Source: DASVHS01 sp038244815
GTDB lineage: Bacteria; Acidobacteriota; Thermoanaerobaculia; Gp7-AA8
Assembly (NCBI GenBank): GCA_038244815.1
Contig: JBBRTB010000017.1
Span: forward strand, 32,473 to 96,472
DNA: 64,000 nucleotides
Direction: 5' to 3'
The notes beneath the pieces are model-generated. The model did no database searches. It saw only the letters and a program-made list of their open reading frames with translations, and had not been told where the DNA came from. The position numbers were made by a program, and so were the translations under genes. This document shows, piece after piece, positions 45,441 to 54,939 of this stretch. The first letter of the stretch is position 1. Each line of letters begins with the position of its first letter.

Positions 45441-46265
45441 ATGTCGAACGACAAGACCATAGGATTCATCGGCGCCGGCAACATGGCCGAGGCGATGATT
45501 CGGGGGTTGCTGCGTGGGGGAGACTTTGCGATCGCACAGATCGCGGCGTCGGGACCGCGCGAAGAACGGATGCGCGAGTTGCGCGACCAGTACGGCATCT
45601 ACGCCACGACGGACAACAAGGTGCCGGCCGCGTCGGAGATCGTCGTCCTTTCGGTGAAGCCGCAAATCATGGCCCGCGTGCTCGACGAGGTCGGCTCGAC
45701 GATCAGCCCCGACGCGCTCGTCATCTCCATCGCTGCCGGTGTTCCCGTGGCGGCGATCCAGAGCCGGCTGGCGGCCGGAACGCGCGTGGTGCGGGCCATG
45801 CCCAACACGCCGGCACTGGTCGACGCGGCGGCGACGGCGATTGCGCGCGGGGAATTCGCGCGGGAGTCCGATCTCGAGGACGCCAAGAGGATCTTCGACG
45901 CCATCGGCCTGACCGTGGTCCTCGATGAGTCGTTGATGGATGCTGTGACCGGTCTTTCAGGATCGGGTCCGGCGTATGTGTTCCTCATCCTCGAGGCATT
46001 GAGCGACGCGGGAGTGAAGGTCGGGCTCTCACGCCGTACCTCGCAACTGCTTGCGGCACAGACCGTCCTCGGCTCCGCAAAGCTTTTGCTGGAGACGAAC
46101 GGGCATCCCGGCATGCTCAAGGACATGGTGACCTCGCCGGGCGGCACGGCCATCACCGGCCTGCACACGCTCGAGCACGGGGGCGTGCGCACGACGCTGA
46201 TGAACGCGGTGGAAGCGGCGACGCGCCGTTCGCGTGAGCTCGGCGAGGCCATGCTGAAGAAGTAG
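45441..46265 (+). CDS. proC: Pyrroline-5-carboxylate reductase
   Basis: 274 residues. Last step of proline synthesis. Rossmann motif KTIGFIGAGNMAEAMIRGLL, VRAMPNTPALVDAAATA, and C-terminal signature SGSGPAYVFLILEALSDAG with MVTSPGGTAITGL. Normal length. It follows the SGNH gene by about 30 bp that include degenerate heptamer sequence. Confidence 0.95.
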   Translation: MSNDKTIGFIGAGNMAEAMIRGLLRGGDFAIAQIAASGPREERMRELRDQYGIYATTDNKVPAASEIVVLSVKPQIMARVLDEVGSTISPDALVISIAAGVPVAAIQSRLAAGTRVVRAMPNTPALVDAAATAIARGEFARESDLEDAKRIFDAIGLTVVLDESLMDAVTGLSGSGPAYVFLILEALSDAGVKVGLSRRTSQLLAAQTVLGSAKLLLETNGHPGMLKDMVTSPGGTAITGLHTLEHGGVRTTLMNAVEAATRRSRELGEAMLKK

Positions 46266-46348
46266 GTTAGGCCTCGGGCCTCGGGCCTCGGTTGACCTGA
46301 GGGTGGGGGGAAACCCAGCACCGAGCACCGAGCACCCAGCACCCGGCC
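46265..46348. repeat. Heptamer repeats (GGGCCTC, then CACCGAG) between convergent genes
   Basis: Three GGCCTCG units, a G-rich spacer, then CACCGAG/CACCCAG units. It fills the gap between proC and the leftward coiled-coil gene. The two parts pair only weakly (GGGCCTCGG with CCGAGCACC-type units). Confidence 0.6.
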
Positions 46349-46349
46349 T

Positions 46350-49145
46350 CTACGACGCCACGCCTCTTCGCGACAGCACGCTGGCGAGTGCGGCGCGAAG
46401 ATCGTTGATGTCGCTGGGATCACGGAGGATCTCGTCGGCGCGGAAGTCGCTGCCCTTCTCGGTATCGGCGGAGGCGCTGGTCAGGATCACTTTGACGGCG
46501 GCGGTCTCAGGACGCGATTTGAGCAGCTGCACGAGCTCGCGGGCGTTCATCTTCGGCATGACCGCTTCGGCGACGACGACGTCAGGCCGCTCCAGCGTGG
46601 CGGTTCGCAATCCTTCCAGTCCGTCGGCGGCGGTGAGAACCCTGTAGCCGGACTCTTCCAGCGATTGCCGGGAGCTCGCCCTTGTGCGCGGATCGCTGTG
46701 AACGACGAGGACGAGCGGCGTGCGAGTGGATGGAAAGGGGAGTTCCTTTTCGACCGTCGCCGGCATCCTGCGCGAGGGCATGGAGCGTTCCTGCTGCCAT
46801 CGTTCCGCGGCCTGGCGGAATCGCTCCCGCTCTTCCTCGAGACGTTGCTGCAGCGAGGCCACCCTGGCGGAGAGGGTGCGCACTTCAGCACGAGCGGCCT
46901 GCTTCTCCACCATGGCCTCGCCGATATCGGCTTCGTGATCCTCGGCCAGATGGGTGACGGTCTTCTGGAGCTTTTCACCCCATTCGGCATCGAGGCGCTG
47001 GTGAGCCTGTTTCCCCTCCTCCAGCTTCGATTGCAGCTCGGCGATTTTTTTGGTCAACCCTCGCGACTCGGCTTTGGCAGCTTCCTTCTCGATGAGGGAG
47101 TCGCCGATGCTGTTCTCGTAGTCGGCGGTGATGCCGGCGATGAGCCGCTGCAGTTTCTCGTCGAATGCGCGGTTGAGCTCCGCGCGCTCGGCTTCGCCGA
47201 GGGCCTGGGTCTGCTGTAATTTCTTGGTCAGCGCACGGAGCTCCGCCCGGGCCGCTTCTTTCTCGATCAGGGCCTCGCCGATGGCGGATTCGTAATCGGT
47301 GTTGATGCCGTCGACGATCTTCCGGAGCCTCTCGTCAGACTCTTTCGTGCTGGCTTCGCGCTGCGCACGTTCTGCAGCGAGCTGGTCGCGCAGGGAGTCC
47401 GATTCCTGCCGTGCCTCGGCAGCGTCGGCCGCGAGCCTGGCGTGCGCTGCGGCGTCGAGGTCGTCACCTAGCTGCAGCTGGGCGAGCTCGCTCCGCGTGC
47501 GGTCGAGCTCTTTGTGCAGCGCCGCCCGTTCGGCTTCGACTGCGCCGAACCGTTCGTCCGTGGTGCCACGCGATTGTTCGAGCTCTTCCATGAGCGAAGC
47601 GCGTTCCATTTCGGCCGATCGAACGCGCTCTGCCGCCTCTCCTCGCAACCGATCGAGCTCCCCCTGCAGCGCCAGCAGGCGATCTTCAGCGGAGATCGCG
47701 GCGCCTTGATGCATCTCGTGGCTCGTGCGAAGCTCCGACAACTGGAAGCGTGCCTGCTCGAACTGCTGTTCGAGCGCGAGGGCCCGCTGCTCCGCCGCGG
47801 TGACCCGCTCGCCGGCGGTGCGCAATTGGTCCTGTGCGGCCAGAGCGTGCTGCTCGGTGATCCGGGTCCTTTGCTCTGCCGCCAGAGCGCGCTCCTCCGC
47901 TACTTCCGCGGCCTGACGCGCTTCGGATGCATCGCGCTGGTGGCCGGCGGAGACGTCAGCCGTTCGGTGCAGCGTCTCCCGCGCCGCCGCCTCCAGTTGC
48001 GCGCGCAACCGGGCCTCGCGGTCGGCACGGGCGTGCTCTTCGCTGAGCGATGCCAGCGTACGATCGAGCTCGCGCTGCAGCACGTTGATCTTCGTGGCCG
48101 CCGCCTCCATTCGCTTCATTGCGTCGGAGGTGACCGCTTCGTGCTTGGCCGCCAGTTCGGCGTAGTTCTTCTGCAGCTTCTCGTGATCGGCGTTCGCGGA
48201 CTGCACGCGGTTGATCGCTTCGCGTTCCGACCGGGCACGTTCGTCCTTCAGCTCCTTCTGTACGGACTCCAGGCGTTTCGCAGCCACCTCGAGCCGCTGT
48301 TTCGATTCGAGAAGCGCCGCCTCATATTTCGTGGCCAGTGTGGAGACCGTGTTCTGGAGAGACTCGTGTCCGGCCACTTCGAGCTGTTCGCGGAGCGCCA
48401 TTTCACGGCCGGCCCGGGCCTGCTCTTCGTCAGCGCGGCGCTGGGCCGCGTCCAGACCCTGCTGCAGCGCGGCAGCGCGCGTTTCGCTCTGCGCCAGCCG
48501 TTCGCGCATCTCGTCGTACTCGCGACGGCTCGCCAGCGAGCGGGTGCCCTGCTCCTCGATCCGCGCGCGCAATGTCTCCAGTTCCCGCTCCAGTTGTCCC
48601 TCGCGCTCGCGGGCGGAGCTTTCCGTGGCCGCGCGCAGTCTCGATTCGTCCTCGTATCGCGAGCGCGCTGTGGCGAGTTGCTGGGTGAGGGCGGCCATGC
48701 GCCCGTCATCGACGATGTCGACGCGCCGCGCCGGGCCGCCGCTCTCCCCGGCAACGTCCACAGACGGCAGGAGCGGGGGCTCGGCCGCGGGAACCGCAAG
48801 CGCGACCCGTCGCATCAGCGGCAGAGCCGCCCGCGTCGCCAGCACGACCAGCAGTGCCACACCGATAGGCACGGCGATGCTCATCGACGGGACCACCCGC
48901 ACCGGAGAGAACATCCAGTCGTAGAGGATCACCGCCGCGACCGCTGCGGTCACGCCGAGGATCGCGCTGCTCAGAAAGGCGACGAGGACAATGGCGACGA
49001 GATACGCATACATCGGCTCGTAATGCGGCCAAACTGCGGAGAGCGTTCCGTTTACCCCTGTGGCAATGGTCAGCAAAGCTGCCGCCCGGGCCGCGTGCAA
49101 CCCGCCGGCAATCCACTTCCGCGACATCGCGGATCTAGCTGACAT
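46350..49145 (-). CDS. Membrane coiled-coil protein with DUF4118-like spans and degenerate receiver domain
   Basis: 931 residues. Three to four N-terminal spans (about 15-110; YAYLVAIVLVAFLSSAILGV, AAVAAVILYDWMFSP) resemble the KdpD/DUF4118 membrane module. A coiled coil of about 650 residues follows. Near 605-775 it holds three repeats of about 55 residues marked DYESAIGEALIEKEAARAE, DYENSIGDSLIEKEAAKAE and DHEADIGEAMVEKQAARAE. The C-terminus (809-931) is receiver-like, but the phosphoacceptor Asp is Glu (VVAEAVMP, about 860) and the Lys before Pro is Asp (LRDPSD), so it cannot be phosphorylated normally. Role unknown; perhaps a polar or scaffold protein. Confidence 0.82.
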   Translation of the reverse strand: MSARSAMSRKWIAGGLHAARAAALLTIATGVNGTLSAVWPHYEPMYAYLVAIVLVAFLSSAILGVTAAVAAVILYDWMFSPVRVVPSMSIAVPIGVALLVVLATRAALPLMRRVALAVPAAEPPLLPSVDVAGESGGPARRVDIVDDGRMAALTQQLATARSRYEDESRLRAATESSAREREGQLERELETLRARIEEQGTRSLASRREYDEMRERLAQSETRAAALQQGLDAAQRRADEEQARAGREMALREQLEVAGHESLQNTVSTLATKYEAALLESKQRLEVAAKRLESVQKELKDERARSEREAINRVQSANADHEKLQKNYAELAAKHEAVTSDAMKRMEAAATKINVLQRELDRTLASLSEEHARADREARLRAQLEAAARETLHRTADVSAGHQRDASEARQAAEVAEERALAAEQRTRITEQHALAAQDQLRTAGERVTAAEQRALALEQQFEQARFQLSELRTSHEMHQGAAISAEDRLLALQGELDRLRGEAAERVRSAEMERASLMEELEQSRGTTDERFGAVEAERAALHKELDRTRSELAQLQLGDDLDAAAHARLAADAAEARQESDSLRDQLAAERAQREASTKESDERLRKIVDGINTDYESAIGEALIEKEAARAELRALTKKLQQTQALGEAERAELNRAFDEKLQRLIAGITADYENSIGDSLIEKEAAKAESRGLTKKIAELQSKLEEGKQAHQRLDAEWGEKLQKTVTHLAEDHEADIGEAMVEKQAARAEVRTLSARVASLQQRLEEERERFRQAAERWQQERSMPSRRMPATVEKELPFPSTRTPLVLVVHSDPRTRASSRQSLEESGYRVLTAADGLEGLRTATLERPDVVVAEAVMPKMNARELVQLLKSRPETAAVKVILTSASADTEKGSDFRADEILRDPSDINDLRAALASVLSRRGVAS

Positions 49146-49183
49146 CGGAACCCTCGAGGGAAGTCGTCAGCTATGGTAACAGG

Positions 49184-49834
49184 CTAAGCGTTACGTGCCG
49201 AAGCACGCCGCTGCATCCAGGTCGTCAGCCAGTACAACAGACCGACCACCACCGCGAACCCGATGAAGTAAAGCGACTTCGACGCGAAGGCATCGCGCAA
49301 GGCGGACGGGTCGTGCAGGAGTTGAGGCTGATCGCCGAGAACTTTCGCCCCGAACCAGGCCAGAGCACCGTTGTAGAGCCCGGCGCCGGCGATCGTCACG
49401 ATCGAAAACTTCCTGAAGTTCATGTGAAACAGGCCGGCGGGGATGGAGATCACGTGGCGAACGCCGGGAAGCAGTCTGGCCACGAACACCCCGCCCGCGC
49501 CGTAAGCCTCGAACCAGTCGTCGGCTTTGACGAGCCGCTCATGCGAGAGGTGCATGTACTTGCCGTATTTCTCGAAGATGGGGCGCCCCAGCTTCCAGCC
49601 CAGCCAGTAGCTGAACGCCGATCCTGCCCACGAGCCTGCCGTCGCGGCCACGACCATCCCGGTGAAACTCATCCTCCCCTGCGCTGCCCAGTACGCGGCG
49701 GGAGGGATGACGATCTCGGCAGGAATGGGGAGGGCCGTGCTCTCGAACGCCATCATGACGAAGACGCCGAGGTAGCCCCAGTCGAGGACGAACTGCATCC
49801 AGACGGCGAAAAGGTGATGGATGGTTCCAGCCAT
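49184..49834 (-). CDS. DedA/SNARE-associated family membrane protein
   Basis: 216 residues from ATG 49834; the open frame continues far upstream but overlaps the divergent gene. Typical DedA segments: MMAFESTALPIPAEIVIPPA, GSWAGSAFSYWLGWKLGRPI, FEAYGAGGVFVARLLPGVRH with the conserved FxxRxxPxxR-like motif, and SIPAGLFHMNFRKFSIVTIAG. DedA proteins act as lipid (undecaprenyl phosphate or phospholipid) flippases dependent on the proton gradient. Confidence 0.9.
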   Translation of the reverse strand: MAGTIHHLFAVWMQFVLDWGYLGVFVMMAFESTALPIPAEIVIPPAAYWAAQGRMSFTGMVVAATAGSWAGSAFSYWLGWKLGRPIFEKYGKYMHLSHERLVKADDWFEAYGAGGVFVARLLPGVRHVISIPAGLFHMNFRKFSIVTIAGAGLYNGALAWFGAKVLGDQPQLLHDPSALRDAFASKSLYFIGFAVVVGLLYWLTTWMQRRASARNA

Positions 49835-49879
49835 AATAAAGAGCGCGCATCCTACGTCATTTGTTAGCATCCGACGGCA

Positions 49880-51445
49880 ATGGATCACTTCGACGTGGTC
49901 ATCCTGGGCGGTGCGTTCAGCGGCGCCTCCGCGGCCATCCTTCTGAGGCGTGAAGCGCCGCAGTTGCGGGTGCTGGTCGTGGAGAAGGCCGGTGCATTCG
50001 ATGCCAAAGTCGGAGAGGCCACGACCGAGATGTCGGCGATGTTTCTCACCCGCCGTCTGGCGATGTGGCACCACCTCGAGGCGGAGCATCTGCCCAAAGA
50101 GGGCCTGCGCTACTGGTTTTCGAACTCGAAGGTGACCGGCCACGCCAACGCCAGCGAGAGCGGCGGCTTTCTGCGCAGTTCCGTTCCGTCGTTTCAACTG
50201 CGTCGCGACACGCTCGACGAATATCTGCTGGCCACCGCGGTGGCGGAAGGCGCGGAACTGCTGCGTCCGGCGAAGGCGCGGGACGTGGAGACGGGCGAGT
50301 TCTCGAACACGCTCACTGTCGAATGCGCCGAAGGCACCCGCGAGATCACCTGCCGCTGGCTCCTCGATGCCACGGGCCGCGTGAGCTTTCTCGGCCGCCG
50401 GCTCGGTCTCATCGACCGCAACGACGAGCATCCCACCGCGGCCATCTGGTGCCGGTGGAAAAACGTCCGGCACATCGACGATGTGGCCGCCCGCAACGGG
50501 CCGCTGGCCACGAACAACATCAGCTCACGCCGCCTGGGCACCAACCACTACATGGGCTTCGGCTACTGGATCTGGGTGATTCCGCTCGGCCATGGCGAGA
50601 CCAGCATCGGCATCGTCTTCGACAAGCGTCTCGTCGATCTCCATCAGAGCAAGAACCGGGAAGGGGACTTCCTGGCCTTTCTGAAGGCCATTCCGGCGCT
50701 GGCCGAGTTGATCGACGGCGCCGAGCCGCGACTCGACGATCTGCGCTTTTACTCGCATCTCCCTTATGTCACCCGCCAGTACATGGGAAAGGGATGGGCC
50801 CTCCTGGGCGATGCCGCCGCGTTTCTCGATCCGTACTATTCGCCGGGACTCGATCACGCCGCCTTCTCCGTGGAGGGAACGCTCGACATCATCAAGACGG
50901 ACGCCATGGGGAAGGATGTCGGGCCGCGCATCGCCGAGCACAACGAGACGTTCCTTCGCTCCTATCATCGTTTCTTCAAAGCCATCTACAAGGACAAGTA
51001 CTACTACATGGGAGAGTCGGACCTGCTCTCCGCGTCGTTCCTCATCGACACGGCGCAGTACTACATCTTCGTCATCACGCCCGCGTACCGGTTTCTGAAG
51101 AGATTTGACTGGATGCCCGTGCTTGGGCCGAAGCCGGCGTTCATCAGCTATCACCTCATGGCGCTGTACAACCGCCGATTCAAATCGATCGCCCTGGCCC
51201 GCCGCGCCGTCGGTGAGGCGGGCACGCGGAACGATGGGCGGCGGGTGAAGGCGTACTACAACCTCAACATCGCGCCGTTCCACATGGCCGCGCGCGGACT
51301 GAAGCTGTGGCTCTGGGCGGAGATCGACAACGTGCGGGTGCAGGTGAAGCGGGTGTTCAGGAAGGCCTCAGGCCTCGGGCCTCGGGCCTCGGACTCCACC
51401 GCCCGCGTTGCAACCGAGGCCCAAAGCCCGAGGCCTGAGGCCTGA
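49880..51445 (+). CDS. Flavin-dependent halogenase-like oxidoreductase
   Basis: 521 residues. FAD-binding GGAFSGAS at the N-terminus, with VVEKAG and GEATTEMSAM. WIWVIP (about 230) is the WxWxIP motif diagnostic of flavin-dependent halogenases, and FLDPYYSPGLDHA (about 315-327) matches their FxxPxxSxG region. It sits beside an AMP ligase, ACP and ketosynthases, so the substrate is probably a carrier-bound aromatic or polyene chain. The C-terminal tail (ASGLGPRASDSTARVA and on) is encoded by hairpin-forming heptamer repeats. A non-halogenating monooxygenase or reductase cannot be excluded. Confidence 0.8.
   Translation: MDHFDVVILGGAFSGASAAILLRREAPQLRVLVVEKAGAFDAKVGEATTEMSAMFLTRRLAMWHHLEAEHLPKEGLRYWFSNSKVTGHANASESGGFLRSSVPSFQLRRDTLDEYLLATAVAEGAELLRPAKARDVETGEFSNTLTVECAEGTREITCRWLLDATGRVSFLGRRLGLIDRNDEHPTAAIWCRWKNVRHIDDVAARNGPLATNNISSRRLGTNHYMGFGYWIWVIPLGHGETSIGIVFDKRLVDLHQSKNREGDFLAFLKAIPALAELIDGAEPRLDDLRFYSHLPYVTRQYMGKGWALLGDAAAFLDPYYSPGLDHAAFSVEGTLDIIKTDAMGKDVGPRIAEHNETFLRSYHRFFKAIYKDKYYYMGESDLLSASFLIDTAQYYIFVITPAYRFLKRFDWMPVLGPKPAFISYHLMALYNRRFKSIALARRAVGEAGTRNDGRRVKAYYNLNIAPFHMAARGLKLWLWAEIDNVRVQVKRVFRKASGLGPRASDSTARVATEAQSPRPEA
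51364..51445. repeat. Hairpin of GGGCCTC heptamers at the 3' end of the halogenase-like gene
   Basis: Left arm GGCCTCAGGCCTCGGGCCTC, right arm GAGGCCCAAAGCCCGAGGCC and on to 51440; the arms are complementary around a 25-base loop. It is translated as the C-terminal tail and lies exactly between two convergent stop codons (51445/51446), a plausible bidirectional terminator. Confidence 0.8.
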
Positions 51446-52807
51446 TTACAGCAGCGCCAGCGCCGCGCGCTTGACCTTGCCGCGCTCGTCGAGCGGAATC
51501 GATTCGATCAGCTTCACGATTCGCGGCACTTTGTGAAGGGAGAGCCGGCCGCGGCAGAACTCGCGGATCTGTTCGCGAGTGAGGTCGGGATCGGCCACGA
51601 CGGCAGCCGCGACGACCTCCCCGCGCGCTCCGGCGGGCTCTCCGTAGACCTTCACCTGACGGACGCCGCTGAGCTGCATGATCACCTGCTCCACCTCGCG
51701 AGGGTTGACCTTCTTTCCGGCGGTGTTGATCAGATCGCCGGCCCGTCCGGTGAGCACGACTTCGCCGTTGTCGCGGATCTCGACCAGGTCGTCGGTCACG
51801 AAGCGATCTGCGGCCATCCTCTGAAATGTGCGCTCGTCGATCAGATAGCCCTGTGCCACCGATTCGCTGTTGACCGTGAGCCGCGTGCCGCGGCGCTCCA
51901 GCTCGACGCCGTTCATGGCCTCACCCACGCTGCCGCGCTCCACGGCGCCGCCGGCCCGGTCGTACGTGATGCCGCCGCACTCGCTGCAGCCGTAGAACGA
52001 ATGGATGTCGATGCCGAAGCGCTCGCGAAAGCGTCGTGAGGTCGTTGGCGGGAGCGGCGCGCCGGCGGAGATGAACGTGCGCACGGCATCGAACTCGCCG
52101 TGCCCGCGCTGCAGCGAGGCCAGATGCTCGAAGACCATCGGAATGAGCGGCCCCACCGTGCAGCGATACTCGTTGCTGAGATCGATGATCGACTGAGGAA
52201 GGTAGTCGTTCGAGATCACGATGGCCGTTCCCTGAGTCACCAGCGGGCTCACCAGATTCGAGAAGCCATACGAGTGCGAGAAGGGGATGGCCCCGAGATT
52301 GATGTCGGACGGCGCGATGAGCATCGTGCGGCAGATGTTGCGGCAGTCGGCCGCGAGATTCCGCTCGCTGGCAACGATCCCTTTCGGCTTGCCAGTGGAT
52401 CCGGATGTCATCTTCACCAGCCGCGCGTCGGCGGAGATCGGCGGGCGCGTCGTGCCGGGGCGCGTGGTGATGGTGACGTCCGAACGATCGCGGCGATAGA
52501 CCAGACCCTTGATGGCGAAGTGCGACAGGATCGCGCCGACTTCGGTCTCGGGTGCGTCACGGTCGATCGGTACGAAGACGAGGTGAAGCTCCAGCGCGGC
52601 CAGCCACGTGGCGACGAAATCGACCGAGTTGGGGAGCTGTACGGCCACGAGGTCGCCGGCGCAAAGATCGGCCGCGGTGAGCCGTGCCCCGATCAGGCGG
52701 GACCGGGTCAGCAGGGCCGCACGCGTCGTCACTTGCCCGGACGCACCGTCGATCAGCGCCGGGACGTCAGGGCATTCCTGCGCCAGAGAGACAAATTGCT
52801 CGTGCAT
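51446..52807 (-). CDS. AMP-dependent acyl/aryl ligase of the polyene-type cluster
   Basis: About 453 residues from ATG 52807 (the frame is open to 52849). ANL-superfamily motifs: KMTSGSTGKPKGIV (A3), FSHSYGFSNL (A4), HSFYGCSECGG (A5), DDLVEI with TGRAGDLINTAGKKVNPREV (A7-A8), and the C-terminal catalytic Lys in DERGKVKRAAL (A10). Activates a carboxylic acid as the adenylate for loading onto CoA or the adjacent ACP. Divergent from the ACP gene, convergent with the halogenase-like gene. In aryl polyene clusters the ligase loads 4-hydroxybenzoate-type starters. Confidence 0.85.
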   Translation of the reverse strand: MHEQFVSLAQECPDVPALIDGASGQVTTRAALLTRSRLIGARLTAADLCAGDLVAVQLPNSVDFVATWLAALELHLVFVPIDRDAPETEVGAILSHFAIKGLVYRRDRSDVTITTRPGTTRPPISADARLVKMTSGSTGKPKGIVASERNLAADCRNICRTMLIAPSDINLGAIPFSHSYGFSNLVSPLVTQGTAIVISNDYLPQSIIDLSNEYRCTVGPLIPMVFEHLASLQRGHGEFDAVRTFISAGAPLPPTTSRRFRERFGIDIHSFYGCSECGGITYDRAGGAVERGSVGEAMNGVELERRGTRLTVNSESVAQGYLIDERTFQRMAADRFVTDDLVEIRDNGEVVLTGRAGDLINTAGKKVNPREVEQVIMQLSGVRQVKVYGEPAGARGEVVAAAVVADPDLTREQIREFCRGRLSLHKVPRIVKLIESIPLDERGKVKRAALALL

Positions 52808-52953
52808 GAAGCAATTGCGAGAATAGTCACGGATTTCGCACAACGTCAAGTAACTGTGGATAGAATCTCGCCGCTCCGCCGGTCCGAACCCCGGCCGGAA
52901 GCGATGGGAGCGCAGCCTCGGGCCGCCTCATCTGTGTGAAAATTGGGAGATCC

Positions 52954-53229
52954 ATGACCGCAAACCTCAAGAGGAAGCTGAAAGAGCTGCTCATCGAGCG
53001 GCTGAAGTTCGAAGACATGACCCCCGACGATATCCCCGACGACGAGCCTCTGTTCGGCGGCGGCCTCGGTCTCGACTCCATCGATGCGCTGGAGATCGTG
53101 GTGATGCTGGAGAGCGAATTCGGCATCAAAGTGAAAAACGAAACGAGCGCCCGCGACTCGTTCCGCTCCATCACCACGCTCGCCAGTTACGTCGAAAGCA
53201 AACTGGGCCAGGAACAGCCGCAAGCCTGA
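52954..53229 (+). CDS. Acyl carrier protein
   Basis: 91 residues from ATG 52954 with GGGAG upstream (GTG 52936 is less likely). Phosphopantetheine site GLGLDSIDALEIVVML with Ser in DSI, acidic helix II (LESEFGIKV) and C-terminal TTLASYVESKL. It carries the growing chain for the following dehydratase and ketosynthases. Heptamer repeats separate it from the dehydratase gene. Confidence 0.92.
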   Translation: MTANLKRKLKELLIERLKFEDMTPDDIPDDEPLFGGGLGLDSIDALEIVVMLESEFGIKVKNETSARDSFRSITTLASYVESKLGQEQPQA

Positions 53230-53232
53230 TTG

Positions 53233-53343
53233 GGTCGTCGGTCGTGGGTCGTGGGTCACGGGGGCCTCAAGGCTTCGAGGCCCACGTGACCTACGACCTA
53301 CGACCGACGACCTACGACCTACGACCGACGACCCACGACCTCA
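53233..53343. repeat. Hairpin of GTCGTGG/ACGACCT heptamers between ACP and dehydratase genes
   Basis: Left arm GGGTCGTCGGTCGTGGGTCG, loop around GCCTCAAGGCTTCGAGGC, right arm with repeated ACGACCT/ACGACCG units. The arms are complementary over about 45 bases with mismatches. It is intercistronic here, within a co-directional gene set, so it may attenuate or stabilise the transcript. Confidence 0.8.
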
Positions 53344-53345
53344 CC

Positions 53346-53717
53346 ATGAGCTGGCTCAACTCACTACCCCACCAGATCCCGTTCCGGGCCGCGTCGTCGG
53401 TCATCGAGCGCGGAGAGAAATCGATTCGGGGCAAGTTCCTCTGGACCGCGAACGATGCGGCCACGCCGGAAGTGATGCTGGTCGAAGCGATGGCCCAGTT
53501 CGCCGGTGGGCTGGTGTTCGATGCCCAGGGCTTCATCAGCGGGATCGATGGTTGCGAGGTCACCCGTCCGCTTTCACCCGGTGACGTCGTCATCATCGAT
53601 GTGGTCCTGGAAGCCGATTTCGGACGGATGTTCCGCTTCGGCGGCATCGCCTCCATCGATGGAGTAGAAATCGGGCGAGGCCGGTTTTATCTCGCGACCG
53701 CCGATGCGCAAACCTGA
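53346..53717 (+). CDS. FabZ/ApeP-like 3-hydroxyacyl-ACP dehydratase (hotdog fold)
   Basis: 123 residues from ATG 53346, directly after the repeat array. LPHQIPFRAA corresponds to the LPHRYPF active-site His of FabZ; PEVMLVEAMAQFAGGLVF carries the catalytic Glu and hotdog helix; SPGDVVIIDVVLEADFGRMF forms the sheet. Probably dehydrates the ACP-bound hydroxyacyl chain to make conjugated double bonds. It overlaps the KS start by 14 bp. No ketoreductase is seen in the window. Confidence 0.82.
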   Translation: MSWLNSLPHQIPFRAASSVIERGEKSIRGKFLWTANDAATPEVMLVEAMAQFAGGLVFDAQGFISGIDGCEVTRPLSPGDVVIIDVVLEADFGRMFRFGGIASIDGVEIGRGRFYLATADAQT

Positions 53718-54924
53718 CCAGAGCACACGGATCGCGGTCACCGGCGCCGGGATCATCTGTTCGATCGGATGCAACAAGGAAGAGGTGTGGCGCTCCATCG
53801 TCGAGTCGCGCGCGGGCATCCACAAGCTGACGCGATTTCCGGGCGAGACGTTTCCGACCGATCTCGCGGCCGAGGTGTCCGAACCGGTGGAGACGATGCT
53901 GCCCATCTCGAAGCGCATGTCGAGACGCATGTCGCGCACGGACATGCTGGCCGTGATCGCCGCCAACGAGGCGATTCTGCAGGCCAATACTGCAACGACT
54001 CCGTTGCCACGGGAACGGGCCATCGTCTCGACGGGCACGTCGACGGGTGGTCTGCTGGAAGGGGAGGATTACTACTTCAGGCGCATCGTGGTGGGTCGCC
54101 GCCGTGCGGCTGCATCGAGCGTGCTGCAGCAGCCGACGTCGAGTCCCTCCGACGCCGTGGCAAAGGTCTTCGATCTGGGCGGGGGCGTGATCTCGAATGC
54201 CACCGCCTGCGCGTCCGCGGGCGCCGCGATCGGCATGGCCGCCGATTACCTTCGATCGCGACACGCGGACGTTGCCATCGCCGGTGGCAGCGACGCGCTC
54301 TGCCGTCTCACCTACAGCGGGTTCAACGTGCTCCAGGCCGTCGACCCGCAACCATGCTCGCCGTTCGGGGCCGAGCGCAAAGGGATCACCCTCGGGGAGG
54401 GAGCGGCCTATCTGGTGCTGGAACGCTGGGACGACGCGGTCAACCGCGGCGCGAAGATCCTGGCGGAGTTCTGCGGATACGGCGCGTCGTGCGATGCCTA
54501 TCATCCGACCGCGCCGGCCGAGGATGGGCGGGGGGCGGAGTCGGCGATGCGCGGCGCGCTCGCTGAGAGCGGCGGCCGGCCCGTCGACTACGTGAACGCG
54601 CACGGCACGGGCACCGTGCTGAACGACTCCGCGGAGACGAAGGCCATCATCTCCGCGGTCGGCCGCGCCGTCCCGGTTTCCTCGAGCAAGTCGTATTTCG
54701 GGCACACGCTCGGCGCCGCCGGCGGAATCGAGGCGGTGGTGACGGTGCTGTCGATCATCAATCAGACCGCACCGCCGACGTTGCGGTTGACGTCCGCGGC
54801 TTCCGACTGCACGCTCGATTACATCCCCCACATGCCGCGCCCGCTGGCCATGACCTCCGTGCTCTCGAACACGTTCGGGTTCGGCGGCAGCAACGTCTCG
54901 TTGCTGTTCCGGCGCGTGCTATAA
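53704..54924 (+). CDS. Beta-ketoacyl-ACP synthase (KS, FabF-like)
   Basis: 406 residues. Thiolase fold with the full Cys-His-His triad: Cys about 169 (NATACASAGAAIG), His about 300 (VNAHGTGTVLND), His about 334 (KSYFGHTLGAAGG). C-terminal NTFGFGGSNVSLL is standard. It extends the ACP-bound chain. It is followed after 15 bp by a degenerate paralog, like a KS/chain-length-factor pair. Confidence 0.92.
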   Translation: MRKPDQSTRIAVTGAGIICSIGCNKEEVWRSIVESRAGIHKLTRFPGETFPTDLAAEVSEPVETMLPISKRMSRRMSRTDMLAVIAANEAILQANTATTPLPRERAIVSTGTSTGGLLEGEDYYFRRIVVGRRRAAASSVLQQPTSSPSDAVAKVFDLGGGVISNATACASAGAAIGMAADYLRSRHADVAIAGGSDALCRLTYSGFNVLQAVDPQPCSPFGAERKGITLGEGAAYLVLERWDDAVNRGAKILAEFCGYGASCDAYHPTAPAEDGRGAESAMRGALAESGGRPVDYVNAHGTGTVLNDSAETKAIISAVGRAVPVSSSKSYFGHTLGAAGGIEAVVTVLSIINQTAPPTLRLTSAASDCTLDYIPHMPRPLAMTSVLSNTFGFGGSNVSLLFRRVL

Positions 54925-54939
54925 GGCGAGCCCAATCGC

